Shown here piece after piece: positions 8,483-17,104 of a stretch of DNA of 64,000 bases. A program made the translations under genes and the position numbers. Source of the stretch: Anaerolineales bacterium (lineage in GTDB: Bacteria > Chloroflexota > Anaerolineae > Anaerolineales > Villigracilaceae). The notes under the pieces were generated by a model. The model did not search any database. It worked only from the letters and a program-made list of their open reading frames with translations, and had not been told where the DNA came from. The stretch's first letter is position 1. Each line of letters opens with the position of its first letter. The stretch spans positions 248,001 to 312,000 of the forward strand of contig JAEURJ010000023.1 of NCBI GenBank assembly GCA_016789305.1. Direction: 5' to 3'.

Positions 8483-10000
8483 TCAACGAGCGGATAGGAA
8501 CCGATAATACAACGACTGCCTGACATTGGCAATAAAGTTCTTTGAAAGCTCATCAGTCATGAATTTAAGCGTGGGGATGCCATTTGCTGTCAATGAACCG
8601 GGATGTTCCTTTTCGGGAATACCGGGTTGCTCCAAGTGCACCACCGGTTGAGAAGGGGGCGGAACTCGTTGTGTTTTATCCAAAGCAAAATAGTAATCGT
8701 AGGTTCGGTAGATCGAACGGTTGATCTCATAAAGCGGAGTCAATGCACCGAGCACGAGGATGACCGCGATCGCAAATCTATAAAAACGGGAGGTGTTATT
8801 TTGAAAGATAATTTCACCTGTCATGACCATTACATAAAACAATGGCGCAATGGACGCGCGCATAACGAAATCACGCCCATTGCCTATTTGAATGAAAGGC
8901 AAGGTGAGAAGAAGCACTCCTGTAGTGATCCAAGATATGTCTCGCCATTTGAATGGCGCAAGCAAAAGCCAAAGAATACCGCCTTCCAATAAAAAGAAGG
9001 CGAGAAAGTCCGTGAACGGGATTGACTGAAGTCCACGCTGCCCAGCGGCAGAATTGGATGAAAAGAAGAGATACGAAATGAGGAAGATGATTCCGCTGGA
9101 AAGAAGAAGATCAATGCGGAGATTTTTGAATGGAGATTTGAAATCCGCCTGCTTGAACCACGCGATGACAAGATATGGAAAAAGTCCAATTGAGGCGAGT
9201 GGAGCAAAGAAGAAACATAAAGACCAGAGGAGTATTTTCCGGCTAAATGACCTGGAAGATTGCCTTTGCTGCTCAAACAGCAAACTGTTTGACTCCAGAA
9301 TCAATGCACAGCACAACCATGCAGGGATGGCTTGATTAAACACCCAGAATAATTGCGTGGTGAGGGATGAATATTGAAGACTGCCTGACCAAATTTCAAG
9401 ATGGGTGATGGGAGGCCAGAGAGTTGGATATTCCTTTGCGAAAAGAAGCGTGCCAACTTCGTCCATACCGCTGAATAAGATGAGAAGTAATGAAATTTTT
9501 ATCGCAGAAACTTTTAACTTCAGGCTGATGTGCAAGGTGACCAGCAACACGCCCAGCCAGGTCCACAAGAAAAGAATGAAATTGGCAAATTGCCAGCCTA
9601 GAAGTTTTCCGGCAAGCGCGGCGGGCAGCCAATATCCCACGTAGTAGACCAGCATTGTGATCGGACCTTTTTCCGGCGTGGAATAAAAAACGGGCCAGTC
9701 ATAGGAAATCAAATCACGCAAAACCGCATTGCGCCAGTTGTGATCCCAATTTTGAAAGGTATACCCACCCACACCGGACAAGAAGACCCACAGGCCGGTG
9801 ATCATCAGCATATAAAAGACTTGATTTACGGGGAGTTTATTTTCGATCGAAGGATCGAGTTTAAGTAATCTCCATAAAGTAAAAATAATCACCACAGTGA
9901 TGGGAATGGCAATTGTCAGCCGAAGCCACCCCAGACAGAAAATAATGAAAGGGAGGGTGAGATAAAGCCAGGTAATACGGTGCAGCCAGTGAATTTTCAT
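8483..10000 (-). CDS. Polytopic membrane protein, GT-C-like
   Basis: 505 residues with roughly ten to twelve hydrophobic segments. No family is recognised with certainty. The gene lies ten bases after a GT39-like gene and has a similar layout (N-terminal helix pair, a loop with NWDHNWRNAVLRDLI, many helices, a polar C-terminal tail), so it may be a lipid-linked sugar transferase or a partner of one. The C-terminal soluble tail after about residue 410 contains a Pro-rich stretch. Start ATG 10000. Confidence 0.6.
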   Translation of the reverse strand: MKIHWLHRITWLYLTLPFIIFCLGWLRLTIAIPITVVIIFTLWRLLKLDPSIENKLPVNQVFYMLMITGLWVFLSGVGGYTFQNWDHNWRNAVLRDLISYDWPVFYSTPEKGPITMLVYYVGYWLPAALAGKLLGWQFANFILFLWTWLGVLLVTLHISLKLKVSAIKISLLLILFSGMDEVGTLLFAKEYPTLWPPITHLEIWSGSLQYSSLTTQLFWVFNQAIPAWLCCALILESNSLLFEQQRQSSRSFSRKILLWSLCFFFAPLASIGLFPYLVIAWFKQADFKSPFKNLRIDLLLSSGIIFLISYLFFSSNSAAGQRGLQSIPFTDFLAFFLLEGGILWLLLAPFKWRDISWITTGVLLLTLPFIQIGNGRDFVMRASIAPLFYVMVMTGEIIFQNNTSRFYRFAIAVILVLGALTPLYEINRSIYRTYDYYFALDKTQRVPPPSQPVVHLEQPGIPEKEHPGSLTANGIPTLKFMTDELSKNFIANVRQSLYYRFLSAR

Positions 10001-10010
10001 GTTTTAGAGG

Positions 10011-11507
10011 TCAATGCTGTTTTAATTCATAAATAACATAATCATCTTTATAAAGTGTGATCTCATAATTTTCTTCAATAAACTGGCGCAATTCAGGGAA
10101 TTCATGAGAGGTATCTGCACCCTCCACCCAGGGCTTATCGATGGACGTGACTTCAATCATAAAGCGCGGATGGGACTCACGCAAGTCGTTGATAAAATCG
10201 GCACGTAGGGATTGAATGTACGGGCTGGAGATATGATGATAAAAGTAAAAATCAAATACATACGGTGTGGCAATATGTGCTCGAGATTCGAGCATGGCGA
10301 GCAATGTACCGCCTGTCCAATCAAGAGGCTGGACGGCATCCCCCTCTTCAAGGTATTTATCCAAAAAGCGCTCGATCTCCGCTGCGCGGTCTGTGGAGGT
10401 GGCAATGGGTTCCCCTCGAAGCTGTTGAAGAAAAGTAAACGATGGGCGAACGTTCAATAGAACAACCAATGAAAAGATGAAAGGTGAAAGACGAAGGATG
10501 AAAGGTTTACTCGGCAGGTCAAAGGTGAAAGCCAACGAAGAAAGCAAAATGAGGAAATAAGCAAGCGGGATGTAATGGTATTGAAAGAACTGGCCTGAAA
10601 ACGCGGGATAAATTGCATAACACAAAGCCAGGCTTGCGAGTAAATAAGTTTGTTTATTTTTGTTGAGAAATACACCCAGCAGTGCAGGAATAAGCCAAAT
10701 CCCGTTTCGACCCATGCGCCAAATGTTATCCAAAATATTAAGTGTTCGTTCCGTGCCGGTATTGACGATCAAAGCCCCATTGATCTGTGCATATAAGGGC
10801 CAGTAATTTTTTGCGATCTCAAGGAAGGGAATCAAAGCGCCTGTTATTGCAAGCCACACAGTGATAATACTCACGGGGATTGCAAATCCAATTCCCACAG
10901 GGAGAATACTCTGCATCGAGGCTTTGATCAGTGAAATGTTCCGGCGTTTGACCATGTCACTGATGTCAAAGAGCAGGAACGGGAGGAGTCCGAGCGCGGC
11001 GTGGGGTTTGATGACTGCCGCCAGACCAAAGAGAATGCCGAGGCTGAGTCTGTGTCTGAGAGTAAGAGAGTCGCGCATTCCGATCCAAACCGCACACGCA
11101 ACAAAAACCAGCAGAAGATATTCGCGTTGCAGGGAAAGAGATGGGCCGCCTTGCAGGTATTTCAACCCAAAGAGCAGGCCTGCCACAATTGCTGGCGATC
11201 TGCCGAAGCGGCGCATGAAAGCATATGTAACAGCGAGGAGCGCGCCGAGAATTAATAGATCAAGAATGCGGATTCGAAAACCATTGAAGCCGCCCAACCT
11301 GCCGAGCACGTAATAGGCCGCAAAGCTGCCGGGCATTTGAAAATCAAACATGTCCTTATAGGGCATGCGGCCTTCGGTACGCATGAGAAAGGCTTCATAA
11401 AAAAGCGGAGCCTCATCGTGAGCGATCGGCCAGTAAAGAGAGTATGCTGCCTGAAGGATCAACAAGCCTGCAAGAAGAGCAATAAAAAGATTTGATAGAC
11501 GACGCAT
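10011..11507 (-). CDS. GT39/ArnT-like membrane glycosyltransferase
   Basis: 498 residues, many membrane helices. The first periplasmic loop after helix 1 carries the acidic motif HDE at residues 30-32 (WPIAHDEAPLFYEAF), as in GT-C enzymes that use polyprenyl-phosphate sugars. RMPYKDMFDFQMPGSFAAYY follows and matches the family's conserved loop. C-terminal soluble domain from about 370. Probably transfers a sugar to a cell-surface acceptor; donor and acceptor are unknown. Cotranscribed with the gene at 8483. Confidence 0.75.
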   Translation of the reverse strand: MRRLSNLFIALLAGLLILQAAYSLYWPIAHDEAPLFYEAFLMRTEGRMPYKDMFDFQMPGSFAAYYVLGRLGGFNGFRIRILDLLILGALLAVTYAFMRRFGRSPAIVAGLLFGLKYLQGGPSLSLQREYLLLVFVACAVWIGMRDSLTLRHRLSLGILFGLAAVIKPHAALGLLPFLLFDISDMVKRRNISLIKASMQSILPVGIGFAIPVSIITVWLAITGALIPFLEIAKNYWPLYAQINGALIVNTGTERTLNILDNIWRMGRNGIWLIPALLGVFLNKNKQTYLLASLALCYAIYPAFSGQFFQYHYIPLAYFLILLSSLAFTFDLPSKPFILRLSPFIFSLVVLLNVRPSFTFLQQLRGEPIATSTDRAAEIERFLDKYLEEGDAVQPLDWTGGTLLAMLESRAHIATPYVFDFYFYHHISSPYIQSLRADFINDLRESHPRFMIEVTSIDKPWVEGADTSHEFPELRQFIEENYEITLYKDDYVIYELKQH

Positions 11508-11535
11508 TATGGATAGATGACTTTATTCAAATCCA

Positions 11536-11823
11536 TCACGAGACAAATTCCCCGCCACTCACCTGCCGATCTATCAATTGGCGTGCAGAGGAAAATTTCA
11601 ATTCCGCTTCCACACGTTGAAAACAACGATTCGCACCCATCAAAGTTTTGCGGGAATAATACACTTCATCACTGCCTTCATATTCCACGCTCAAGTCGTG
11701 TTCCAGGTCCACGCGGCCTTCGATCACTTCGCCGCAGCGTTTACATTGGACGGAAAAAGTGTAGTAACGCTTCTCCGGCCTGGCGGGTTGTGACCCGCCG
11801 AAAAGTTTTTGAAAAAAGCTCAT
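11536..11823 (-). CDS. Small zinc-ribbon-like protein
   Basis: 95 residues. A CKRCGE motif near residue 27 could form half of a zinc site; the matching second CxxC is absent. The rest is charged (EYEGSDEVYYSRKTLMGANRCFQ). No known function. It is nine bases downstream of the DUF2721 gene and 28 bases upstream of the GT39-like gene, inside the surE-to-ATL run. Confidence 0.65.
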   Translation of the reverse strand: MSFFQKLFGGSQPARPEKRYYTFSVQCKRCGEVIEGRVDLEHDLSVEYEGSDEVYYSRKTLMGANRCFQRVEAELKFSSARQLIDRQVSGGEFVS

Positions 11824-11832
11824 GACTTCCTC

Positions 11833-12291
11833 TCAACTACCCTTGACTTCGTTTTCGTAACCGTACAATTCCACACGGAATGCACCAAGTGAACGATTGA
11901 TATCTGTGATAAAGCTAATCAGTGATGCAATTAAAGAAAATAAACAAGCCATAAAGATAACGCTGATGATCCACGCATCTTCCAGGCCCAACAAAGCTGT
12001 AACAAACAAGGCAATGATCAACAATGCCGCGCAGAGCACACTGACCGCTGCAAAAAGAATCGACTTGCGGATCAATTGCGCCTGTCCCCAAAGAATATCG
12101 ATTTGCGCCAGTGTGCGTTGTTTGACTGGACCATCAACGGTCTCGGAAAAAGAAAGCAGGTTCCGCGCACGCTCGATCACACGCGAGAGACGATTGGTCA
12201 TACTTAATAAAAGCAGGCCTACGCCGGAGATCAAGATCACAGGGCCGATGGCAACTTGAAGCACGGGTATTAATTCTTTGATCGAGAGCAT
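11833..12291 (-). CDS. DUF2721 family membrane protein
   Basis: 152 residues. The opening IPVLQVAIGPVILISGVGLLLLSMTNRLSRVIERARNL is the characteristic DUF2721 N-terminus (helix, then a basic amphipathic segment). Two more helices cover about 75-130. The role is unknown. It starts one base after the surE stop, so the two are translated together. Confidence 0.88.
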   Translation of the reverse strand: MLSIKELIPVLQVAIGPVILISGVGLLLLSMTNRLSRVIERARNLLSFSETVDGPVKQRTLAQIDILWGQAQLIRKSILFAAVSVLCAALLIIALFVTALLGLEDAWIISVIFMACLFSLIASLISFITDINRSLGAFRVELYGYENEVKGS

Positions 12292-12292
12292 A

Positions 12293-13057
12293 CTAAAACT
12301 TCCACTTCTTCAAGACATCCATTGCCTTGTGATGGGTTAAGTCCAACTGCAACGGCGTAATGGATACATAGCCCGCACGCAATGCACCGAAGTCGGTGCC
12401 GGGTTCATCCACGCCGGTGGGAGCTTCGCCACCGATCCAATAATATGGTTTGCCGCGCGGGTCGCTGCGCACATCCAACGCATCGCGATAGACGCGGAGT
12501 CCCTGCCGTGTGACCATGTATCCCTTGAGTTCATTCTCTTTCAAATACGGCACGTTGACATTCATCACCACACCTTCGGGAATGCCATCGGCCATGACTT
12601 TTTCCGCCACACGGCGTGCAACGGATGCAGCGCAGGAATAATCCAACAGGCCTTTAAATCCTTCAGGGGAATCCAGCGAGACTGCGATTCCCTTAACCCC
12701 GGCAATGACCGCCTCCATCGCCGCCGTAACTGTTCCTGAATAAGTGACATCATGCCCAATATTGGCATTTGGATTAATCCCCGAAACAACCAAATCGATC
12801 TGTTCTTCCACCAAACCAAGCAAAGGCAGCGCCACACAATCAGACGGAGCGCCATCTGATGTAAATGCTGCCATGCCATCAGCAAGAACCGTCTCCTTCA
12901 CCCGCAGCGGACGTTCCATCGTCTTCACATGCCCCGAAGCGGACCAGTTCTTATCCGGCGCAAAGACGGTTACCTTGCCGAGTTTTCTCATTTCTTGAGC
13001 AAGAGCCAACAACCCTGGGGCGGTGACACCATCATCATTAGTTACAAGGATATGCAT
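12293..13057 (-). CDS. surE: 5'/3'-nucleotidase SurE
   Basis: Metal-dependent nucleoside monophosphate phosphatase. 254 residues from ATG 13057. The open frame begins 33 bases earlier, but MHILVTNDDGVTAPG is the family's true N-terminus. Metal ligands: the Asp pair in NDDG, Ser in FTSDGAPSDCVALP, and Asn in SGINPNANIGHDVTYSGTVTAAMEA. The C-terminus DVLKKWKF is ordinary. First gene of a minus-strand run reaching to 8064. Confidence 0.96.
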   Translation of the reverse strand: MHILVTNDDGVTAPGLLALAQEMRKLGKVTVFAPDKNWSASGHVKTMERPLRVKETVLADGMAAFTSDGAPSDCVALPLLGLVEEQIDLVVSGINPNANIGHDVTYSGTVTAAMEAVIAGVKGIAVSLDSPEGFKGLLDYSCAASVARRVAEKVMADGIPEGVVMNVNVPYLKENELKGYMVTRQGLRVYRDALDVRSDPRGKPYYWIGGEAPTGVDEPGTDFGALRAGYVSITPLQLDLTHHKAMDVLKKWKF

Positions 13058-13119
13058 TTTGATTTCCAGTTTGGATTTTTTGATTTGCACAATGATTATA
13101 ACCCGCCCAATAATACAAA

Positions 13120-13146
13120 TAGGGACACGGCGATGCCGTGTCCCTA
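13120..13146. repeat. 27-bp perfect palindromic repeat, copy 1
   Basis: 12-bp arms TAGGGACACGGC / GCCGTGTCCCTA around a GAT loop. A second copy with one compensated base pair (T:A for G:C) is at 17681-17707. It lies upstream of surE and downstream of the small membrane gene, with no T-run. Confidence 0.75.
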
Positions 13147-13311
13147 CAATTAAGGTATTGCCATGACAATCAAGGTCAAGCCAATGCCAACCAGAACTCC
13201 CTTTCCAATCACCTTCAAGGCTTGGAGCCTGACCTGCTTCAACTCACTTTGGTCTTCGATCTTTTCGACTTTATCTGTTAATTGGCGTGAACCACGCGCA
13301 GCGAGAGCTAC

Positions 13312-13590
13312 TCAGGTTTTGTCGCGCCACTGAAAGTAACTGGCCCCAGCCGAAGCAAACATAACAAACAAGGGCAGTCGCCAAAATTTATCCACACCCA
13401 TGACGAGAAGGACAGCCAGAACGATCAATGCGACCGCAAATTGCATGATGGCAAAGTTCAGTCGCTTGCGCCTCTCAGCCGGGCTGATGTTGGCGAGGCA
13501 TACTTCATAATTCCCATCGCCCTCTTCATACAAAGAGGGGTCGATTTTGGGGGTGAAATTTGAAAACTGAGTGGTTAAACCTACTTGCAT
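13312..13590 (-). CDS. Small membrane protein interrupted by an in-frame TGA
   Basis: 92 residues ending QWRDKT. Two hydrophobic segments at about 48-80. After the TGA at 13312-13314 the same frame stays open for 53 more codons to a TAA at 13150-13152, coding VALAARGSRQ, a charged helix and a final hydrophobic segment GKGVLVGIGLTLIVMAI. The natural protein was therefore probably 146 residues, and this is a nonsense-truncated copy, or the TGA is read through. No family is recognised. Confidence 0.6.
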   Translation of the reverse strand: MQVGLTTQFSNFTPKIDPSLYEEGDGNYEVCLANISPAERRKRLNFAIMQFAVALIVLAVLLVMGVDKFWRLPLFVMFASAGASYFQWRDKT

Positions 13591-13722
13591 GGGTAATATC
13601 CTATTTTTTGATTTTATGAACAGGATGCTGATGCTATTAAAAAAGGATTTCTTACAAATCTGTTTTAGATCATAAATAGTTTAATCGATCTTCAATTCAC
13701 GAATGGTAAAATTGTTGAATAT

Positions 13723-14175
13723 ATGAACTTTGGCGGCAAGTCCAAGTTTCCAATTCTCAATTCCCCTGAAATGGATCAGGAGAAAATGTTGTTTTATCTT
13801 GAAAAACAATTGAAGTATGAAGGCGCAATAAATGTTACCAGACATGGGGATTTAGTAATTTTTTCCAGTAATGTATTCACATTCATTCGAATGCGTACAT
13901 TTTTAGAAGGCGGAGGCAGGGGCTTTCTAAGAGTAGCCACAGAAGGTGACAATCTGGTCGTAGTTTATCGTTTGTCTTTTGTATGGGCCTTTTTGATTTT
14001 CCTGGTTGGTAATGCATTTCTTGCCTATGCTTTTATTTTAGGCAGGGCGCCTTTTGAATCTTTAATATGCATGTTCTTAGCTTTTTATTTTGGAATTGGT
14101 GCCAATATTCTTATCCACCTAATTTCTCTTGCAATGTTTATTGAAAGAACCTTTGACACATATATGAAAGGATAA
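13723..14175 (+). CDS. Hypothetical membrane protein
   Basis: 150 residues. Polar N-terminal half (about 1-85) with a short beta-rich look, then two hydrophobic segments (about 88-110 and 115-145). No recognised domain. The base composition is AT-richer than its neighbours. It ends at a bidirectional terminator shared with the VOC gene at 14212. Confidence 0.6.
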   Translation: MNFGGKSKFPILNSPEMDQEKMLFYLEKQLKYEGAINVTRHGDLVIFSSNVFTFIRMRTFLEGGGRGFLRVATEGDNLVVVYRLSFVWAFLIFLVGNAFLAYAFILGRAPFESLICMFLAFYFGIGANILIHLISLAMFIERTFDTYMKG

Positions 14176-14213
14176 AAATTGAGCGCCTCCATTTTAGGAG
14201 GCGCTCAATTTTT
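14175..14213. terminator. Bidirectional intrinsic terminator
   Basis: 16-bp arms AAAATTGAGCGCCTCC and its perfect complement, six-base loop ATTTTA, with A-run on one side and T-run on the other. Serves the plus-strand gene ending at 14175 and the minus-strand gene ending at 14212, whose last codons overlap it. Confidence 0.9.
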
Positions 14214-15132
14214 ATCCTTGTTTCCTTCGCAAAACAACCCCGTTTTGCGAAGGGTCATACAAGAGTAAACCTTCCGCAATTTTATTGGAGGCAATCCCCG
14301 CGTTGTCAACTCTGGCAATGACTTCATCCAAAGCCCGCTGATTGGCAAAGTCAACGGTGAAGTGACGCAGCCCCACTGCATCTGCTGGCGGTGGCGGGGC
14401 ACCGGCTCCCTGCCAGGTATTTAATCCAATATGATGGTGATATCCGCCGGCAGAGATGAAGGCCATTTGGAATTCCTTCACATGACCCATCAGGTCAAAA
14501 CCGATGACGCCATGATAGAAATTCAGCGCTTCGGGAATATCTCTTACATGCAAGTGCATATGCCCCACACGAGTTTCGGGCGGGATGGAAGCATCCAACT
14601 TGTCGTCTTCCTTCAAATGCGTGAGCAATGCTTCCACATCCAACGGTTCACGACCATCGCTCCACGAGCCGTCTTTGCGGCGGGTTTCGTACTTGCCATC
14701 TTTCAGCGTCCAGGAACCATCTTCAGGCGACTCACAATACAACTCAATGCCATTGCCTTCAGGATCATCAAGGTAGGTTGTCTTGGTCATAATATGATCT
14801 GTAGGAGAGTTGCGGATCTTCAACGCGAACAAACGTGCCACAGCACGCGCCAATTCACGACGGTTTGGGAACAAAACAGCAAAGTGATATAAACCGGTCA
14901 CCCCACGATATTTCTTCAGGTTGGACTCCTCGGTGAGAACCAGTAGATCAGCTCCGCCCGCGCCGAGACCGGCCCGGTTGCCCTCGCGCCAGTGGAGTTG
15001 GAATCCAAGCGCCTGTTGATAGAAGAGGAGCTGATTTTCCAGATTGGCAACTGTCAACGAGACATGACCAATCATCGTGGCGGGATGAATCGAGAATTCT
15101 GTTTTTACGTCTGAATTAGGCAATGTGTTCAT
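14212..15132 (-). CDS. Two-domain VOC (glyoxalase/extradiol dioxygenase) protein
   Basis: 306 residues from ATG 15132, set by SD AGGAGAT; a GTG at 15153 is less likely. Two vicinal-oxygen-chelate modules: first HVSLTVANLENQLLFYQQALGF, second HMHLHVRDIPEALNFYHGVIGF, with HHHIGLNTW. The layout is that of CatE-type catechol 2,3-dioxygenases. Histidines in both modules suggest metal binding, but the substrate cannot be told. Last of four minus-strand genes behind a divergent TetR gene. Confidence 0.85.
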   Translation of the reverse strand: MNTLPNSDVKTEFSIHPATMIGHVSLTVANLENQLLFYQQALGFQLHWREGNRAGLGAGGADLLVLTEESNLKKYRGVTGLYHFAVLFPNRRELARAVARLFALKIRNSPTDHIMTKTTYLDDPEGNGIELYCESPEDGSWTLKDGKYETRRKDGSWSDGREPLDVEALLTHLKEDDKLDASIPPETRVGHMHLHVRDIPEALNFYHGVIGFDLMGHVKEFQMAFISAGGYHHHIGLNTWQGAGAPPPPADAVGLRHFTVDFANQRALDEVIARVDNAGIASNKIAEGLLLYDPSQNGVVLRRKQG

Positions 15133-15194
15133 GGCTATCTCCTGACCTGTCACAAAGACAAGTCAACTTCGCAATTTCTTTCTTTAAAATTTGT

Positions 15195-15569
15195 TTACAA
15201 AAATAACTCAAAACGCCCGTAGGCCACAAACACAGACAAGGCCAGCAAAACAATGTTTACGGGAATGACATTATATTCTTTCTTCGGCAGATGCACACTG
15301 AAAATTGCAAGCAATTGAATCAGTGAAAGCCCGATTGCTGCGGCCGGGGTCAACCATGCAAGAACGCCGGTAAGAATCGGCAAAATCAAGCCAACCGCAC
15401 CGAGCAATTCGGAGATCCCGACAAAACGGATATACCCATCCTGCTTATCATGTGCCCAGGTCATCTGCGCATTCTTGCGCACGGAATCGGGTTGAAATGT
15501 CTTCATGCTGCCGGCCATTCCATACATGCCGGCTAATAATACCTGTGCGATCCATAAAGCAATACTCAT
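15195..15569 (-). CDS. DoxX family membrane protein
   Basis: 124 residues from ATG 15569, with SD GGAGAGAG. Four membrane helices in DoxX/SURF4 order; the LLAGMYGMAGSMKTF and FVGISELLGAVGLILPILTG blocks are typical. DoxX-like proteins are linked to thiosulfate or redox metabolism and electrophile stress, but the role is not established. A hairpin at 15591-15626 separates it from the F420-type reductase gene upstream. Confidence 0.88.
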   Translation of the reverse strand: MSIALWIAQVLLAGMYGMAGSMKTFQPDSVRKNAQMTWAHDKQDGYIRFVGISELLGAVGLILPILTGVLAWLTPAAAIGLSLIQLLAIFSVHLPKKEYNVIPVNIVLLALSVFVAYGRFELFL

Positions 15570-15590
15570 TTCTCTCTCCAAAATATTTTT

Positions 15591-15626
15591 TTCATTCATC
15601 ACCCGTGCATACGGGTGATGAATGAA
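15591..15626. other. Perfect 16-bp hairpin upstream of the DoxX gene
   Basis: Arms TTCATTCATCACCCGT and complement around GCAT. On the coding (minus) strand it is followed by an A-run, not a U-run, so it is not a normal terminator. It might be a processing or attenuation hairpin between two cotranscribed genes. Confidence 0.5.
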
Positions 15627-15633
15627 AAGTTAA

Positions 15634-16278
15634 CTATCCAAGAATTTTTACAGTGCTTCCCCAGTTGGTGCCGAGCGTACCCTGCAAGGTGATGTGCAAA
15701 AGCTGCATGGATTCGATCTGACGTGCGCGATGCAATGGACCAGTATCGATGGCGCGCATGCCGCCGTCGGTCACGATCTGCGAAACTTTCGCCTTCGCAT
15801 CCGCATCATCACCGGCAATGAAGACATCCAGCTTCTGTCCACCTGCTTCTCCGGCAACGAGCGTGCCCGCAAAAGTGGTGTTGAAAGCCTTCACGACATG
15901 TGCGCCAGAAGCGATTGCCTTGGCAAGATCTTCCGCAGAGGAAGAATCAGCGGCTGTGGCAAGGCCGTCGTAGGTTGAGTTCAACGGGTTGGCAATATCG
16001 ACAACAACTTTGCCGGCGAGCTTTGCACCAAGTTGTTTTGCAATTTCAATGTTGGTGCCATACCAAACGGCCAGCACCACTACGTCACCGAGCACTGCAT
16101 CGCCGAGGCTGGCAGTGGAAACCTTCGCGCCTTTTTTAGCGGAAGCCTTCACATCCGCAGCGGCCTTTTCAGCGGTTTCAGGATTTGCATCCACAAAGGT
16201 CACCGAGTGACCGCCAGCAACTGCGCGAGTTCCGATTCCGCGTCCCATATTTCCTGCACCAATGATTGTTACGTTCAT
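15634..16278 (-). CDS. NADPH-dependent F420 reductase-like oxidoreductase
   Basis: 214 residues. N-terminal Rossmann motif IGAGNMGRGIG at residues 5-15, then VVLAVWYGTNIEIAKQLG and VVDIANPLNST, which are typical of F420H2:NADP oxidoreductase homologues (NAD(P)-binding, coenzyme F420-dependent type). Whether F420 is really used cannot be seen. Second gene of the set divergent from TetR, 26 bases after the LUD gene. Confidence 0.85.
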   Translation of the reverse strand: MNVTIIGAGNMGRGIGTRAVAGGHSVTFVDANPETAEKAAADVKASAKKGAKVSTASLGDAVLGDVVVLAVWYGTNIEIAKQLGAKLAGKVVVDIANPLNSTYDGLATAADSSSAEDLAKAIASGAHVVKAFNTTFAGTLVAGEAGGQKLDVFIAGDDADAKAKVSQIVTDGGMRAIDTGPLHRARQIESMQLLHITLQGTLGTNWGSTVKILG

Positions 16279-16304
16279 CTTATTTTTTCTCCTTGAGTTT
16301 GAAT

Positions 16305-16937
16305 TTAGAAACCGATTTTTTCTTTGACAATGATCATCGTGATACGACCGGGTCGAATTTCACGATTGATGATCAACAATTTACTCACCGCAGTGCTTAC
16401 CTTATAAAGAGTCTGCATATGTTCTTCTTCCAACGGCACTACATATTCTTCAATACGTTTCATGCCTTCGTTTATATCCTTCACCAACTTTTGAGCGCCC
16501 ACCACCCAGATCACTTTTCCTGCACTCGTGGCATACGCGCCCAACTGGCTGCCGGTATTGGATGCGATCAAAACATGCCCATCCTCGGTCACGGCATGAA
16601 CGCTACCCGCTGCATAATCCGGCGCACCCACCAGTTTGCGAATCTCACGCCCCTGCGTTTCGCGGTTCATCGCGAACATCTTCGGGCGCAGCGCATCGAA
16701 ACGGCCAGACTTGTCGATCTCGTTTTGAATGCCTAATGTTTCCAAAGTCACCGAAGCGCCCAGAAAAACCTCTGCCTCATCGGGAATCAATTCAAAGAAC
16801 AGACGCTTGGCATCCGCCGCATTCTCAGCGATCAATGTCTTGATGCCGTTTGCTTCCAATGCCTGCGCGGTGCGCTTGATCTGCTCATCGGATACGATCT
16901 CCGAAAATACCTTTTCTGATACTGTATTTCCTGTCAT
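16305..16937 (-). CDS. LUD-domain (LutC/YkgG-type) protein
   Basis: 210 residues. The segment VFLGASVTLETLGI, GSVHAVTEDGHVLIASNTGSQ and VIWVVGAQKLVKDINEGMKRIEEYVVPLE are classic for the DUF162/LUD fold found in lactate-utilisation LutB/LutC proteins. No iron-sulfur motif is present, so it stands alone, as in many stress loci. First gene of the minus-strand set; its promoter must lie in 16938-17104, shared with tetR. Confidence 0.88.
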   Translation of the reverse strand: MTGNTVSEKVFSEIVSDEQIKRTAQALEANGIKTLIAENAADAKRLFFELIPDEAEVFLGASVTLETLGIQNEIDKSGRFDALRPKMFAMNRETQGREIRKLVGAPDYAAGSVHAVTEDGHVLIASNTGSQLGAYATSAGKVIWVVGAQKLVKDINEGMKRIEEYVVPLEEEHMQTLYKVSTAVSKLLIINREIRPGRITMIIVKEKIGF

Positions 16938-16990
16938 AAAATTCTCCTCATGATGATTGAGTCAACTTCTCTTGACTCGGTCTGCGTTGT

Positions 16991-17040
16991 TTGGTAATAT
17001 ACAACCGTTGCCTAAACAACAGATGTTGCTAATTTACCAA
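16991..17040. promoter_or_regulatory. Nested palindromes between LUD gene and tetR (candidate operator)
   Basis: An outer inverted repeat TTGGTAA / TTACCAA (16991-16997, 17034-17040) encloses two inner palindromes: CAAC-C-GTTG (17002-17010) and CAACA-GA-TGTTG (17017-17028). Symmetry of this sort in a divergent tetR intergenic region is the usual position of a TetR operator. Binding is an inference. Confidence 0.5.
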
Positions 17041-17104
17041 TTCATACCCTCAGGGTCAACCATCAAATCGTTGAATCTGTTGACTAAGCGACAAAGGAGA
17101 CAAT

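Noticed and set aside
13280..13314. Selenocysteine insertion element after the TGA
   Set aside because: The stem is only 5 bp and lacks any feature I could identify beyond that; listed only as a weak alternative to a nonsense mutation.
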